Shown: positions 5,074 through 6,539 of the stretch, piece by piece
Layout: each line of letters opens with the position of its first letter
Numbering within the stretch: the stretch's first letter is position 1
The notes under the pieces: model-generated
Told to the model about the DNA's origin: nothing
Seen by the model: the letters and a program-made list of their open reading frames with translations, nothing else
Database searches by the model: none
From: Pelotomaculum sp. UBA4789
Lineage (GTDB): Bacteria; Bacillota; Desulfotomaculia; Desulfotomaculales; Pelotomaculaceae
Assembly: GCA_002402945.1 (NCBI GenBank)
Contig: DHGV01000035.1
Coordinates: 1 to 6,539, forward strand
Direction of reading: 5' to 3'
Length of the DNA: 6,539 nucleotides
Program-made: the position numbers and the translations under genes

Positions 5074-6539
5074 AGTATATTTACGGTAAAATCCCTTAAA
5101 TTCAAGAACAGCATCATCATCATCAGCGTAATATTACCCATGCTAATCGGCTTTTTAGCGTATGATCTCAACCGGCAGACAAATACACTGCGGAACGTGC
5201 TGCTTGAAAGAGGCATTATCCTGGCCCAGACCGGCGCTGCGTCTTCGGGGAAAGTATTAACTGACTCTGTATCTATAACACATGGAGTCCTGACCGAAGA
5301 GCAGTTGTTTGACACAAATTATGTACCCATACCGAATACTACACCTCAGAAGTACCATACTTTATTTGACTCTTTCACTGACGCAAATTTAAGTAAAATA
5401 CAGGACCCTTTTCTCAACGACAAAGTCGTTATTTATGCTGTGTCACAGGACATAAACGGTTATGTCCCCACCCATAACAATGTTTATCCCAAAAGCGGCG
5501 TTTTTGAGGCCGGTGGTATAGGTGACAACCCGGCCCGCAGTAAGCGTATATTCAATGACGAGGTGGGCCTGGCCTGCTCGCAGAATACGGAACCATACCT
5601 GCTGCAGGTTTATGTAAGAGGAGACACAGGAGAAACCATGTGGGATATTTCGTCTCCGATCTACGTAAACGATCGCCACTGGGGGGCATTCCGGATCGGC
5701 TTTTCCATGGAAGAGACCAACAGGCAGATCGCCGTAGCCAGAGGCCAGATTATGGGAGGCGTCGCTGCCCTCACCATTGCCCTGCTATTTCTGATCATAT
5801 ATATCACAAACCGCATAACTGATACTGTGAAAAGACTTGAAATCCAGGCGGACCGCATTGCCGGCGGAGACTTCACAGCTATAGATCTGGAAACCACATC
5901 CAAGGATGAGATTGGGAGTTTTATGCGATCATTTGTTAAAATGGTGGATAAGATTATAAATCTTGTAGAAAGAACCAGCCGTTCAGTAGGCAACATTGCA
6001 GAATATACGGGACAGCTGCAGGAAAGCATTAAAAAATCCGCTGACACCTCCAGTGCCGTTATGGTGAAAATGAGCAAGCTCTCAGGAACAGTCGGCAAAA
6101 TGGAAACGGCTTCCGACGAGGTGATAAAGGCGTCTGAAAGAACCGTGATAAGCCTGACAAAGGCTGAAGAGACTTCGGAAAAATTCTTAAAACAGATGAA
6201 ATCCAGCAGTGTGGCCATGCTCCGCACCAGTGAGTCAGTCAGAGAGCTTGAATCACACCTGGAAAAAATAGGTGACATTATCCAGTTTATAGCCCTGATA
6301 GCTGACCAGGCCAATCTCCTGGCTCAGAAAGCAGTGACAGAGATGAAGAACTTTGTCGCCATCAACAGCAAGGCAAAAACCCCGAAAGAGATTACAGGGG
6401 CGGCTGAAACGATAGCCAAAGAGGAGAGCAATTTCACGGCCCTGGCCACTGAGATACAAAATCGTTCTCATGACGCCGCCACTGCAACTAAAGGAATTTA
6501 CACCCTGTTTGAAAAAGCCCTGCAGCACGCCCGCCAGGC
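5071..6539 (+). CDS. methyl-accepting chemotaxis-like protein with Cache sensor and HAMP domain, 3' end cut by window
   Basis: The frame is open from GTG 5071 to the window end, 489 codons, with no stop. Membrane segments are at about 15-31 and 229-246; the roughly 197 residues between them lie outside the cell. That region carries blocks I recognise from a Cache-type MCP sensor group: GYVPTHN at 130-136, KRIFND at 158-163, LLQVYVRGDTGE, then HWGAFRIGF at 203-211. A HAMP domain follows at about 247-297 (RIAGGDF; DEIGSF from 279), with Thr252 where a proline is usual. The rest is a long helical signalling arm with one partial methylation-like site (around 345-355). The hairpin tip, normally NLLALNAAIEAARAGE, is reduced to NLLAQKAVTEMKN at 415-427. 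A typical return-helix match (FTALATEI to ATKGI, 455-476) begins about 20 residues later than normal. It is probably a membrane chemoreceptor or receptor-like sensor, but CheA/CheW coupling is doubtful. Its position next to the Liv genes suggests, but does not show, a related ligand. Confidence 0.85.
   Translation, partial: MSIFTVKSLKFKNSIIIISVILPMLIGFLAYDLNRQTNTLRNVLLERGIILAQTGAASSGKVLTDSVSITHGVLTEEQLFDTNYVPIPNTTPQKYHTLFDSFTDANLSKIQDPFLNDKVVIYAVSQDINGYVPTHNNVYPKSGVFEAGGIGDNPARSKRIFNDEVGLACSQNTEPYLLQVYVRGDTGETMWDISSPIYVNDRHWGAFRIGFSMEETNRQIAVARGQIMGGVAALTIALLFLIIYITNRITDTVKRLEIQADRIAGGDFTAIDLETTSKDEIGSFMRSFVKMVDKIINLVERTSRSVGNIAEYTGQLQESIKKSADTSSAVMVKMSKLSGTVGKMETASDEVIKASERTVISLTKAEETSEKFLKQMKSSSVAMLRTSESVRELESHLEKIGDIIQFIALIADQANLLAQKAVTEMKNFVAINSKAKTPKEITGAAETIAKEESNFTALATEIQNRSHDAATATKGIYTLFEKALQHARQ

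Noticed and set aside
5850..5882. GGDF sequence suggesting a diguanylate cyclase (GGDEF)
   Set aside because: It is the conserved GGDF/GGDL part of the HAMP domain, followed by DEIG at the HAMP spacing; no cyclase domain is present.
5661..6314. 217-residue reverse-strand open frame inside the MCP-like gene
   Set aside because: It lies opposite a clearly coding forward frame with Cache and HAMP motifs, has no recognisable domain, and is explained as an antisense shadow of that frame.

Overview
The window holds one co-directional gene cluster, all on the + strand. It is a complete five-gene ABC importer of the branched-chain/hydrophobic amino acid (Liv, HAAT) type, followed by the 5' part of a methyl-accepting chemotaxis protein (MCP) gene that runs off the right edge. 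The strong GGAGG-type ribosome binding sites, the free use of GTG and TTG starts, the lipoprotein-anchored binding protein and the roughly 50% GC coding sequence suggest a Gram-positive anaerobe of the Clostridia (Peptococcaceae-like). This assignment is an inference from style, not from a marker gene.

Layout. Positions 1-349 are an AT-rich leader without a convincing gene; it carries a possible extended -10 box at the extreme left edge and some small repeats. Positions 350-1570 encode the extracytoplasmic substrate-binding lipoprotein. A 111-base gap follows with a perfect 11-bp GC-rich hairpin. Then come livH (1682-2569) and livM (2577-3530), the two permease subunits, and livG (3531-4259) and livF (4243-4947), the two ATPase subunits. 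These four are packed with gaps of 7 and 0 bases and a 17-base overlap. A 123-base gap precedes the MCP-like gene (5071 to beyond 6539).

How the parts work together. The lipoprotein captures the solute outside the membrane and delivers it to the LivH-LivM channel, and LivG-LivF drive import by ATP hydrolysis. The hairpin after the binding-protein gene probably lets the binding protein be made in excess over the membrane complex. The MCP-like protein has two membrane segments around a Cache-type external sensor and a HAMP domain. Because it is next to the transporter, it may sense the same or a related solute; this is guilt by association only.

Most unusual points. The MCP-like protein has a well-preserved sensor domain, but the normally near-invariant cytoplasmic hairpin tip that contacts CheA/CheW is badly degenerate and changed in length. 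LivG lacks a recognisable ABC signature motif while LivF has a canonical one, and LivF has Gln at the H-loop position, so the two ATP sites are predicted to be unequal.
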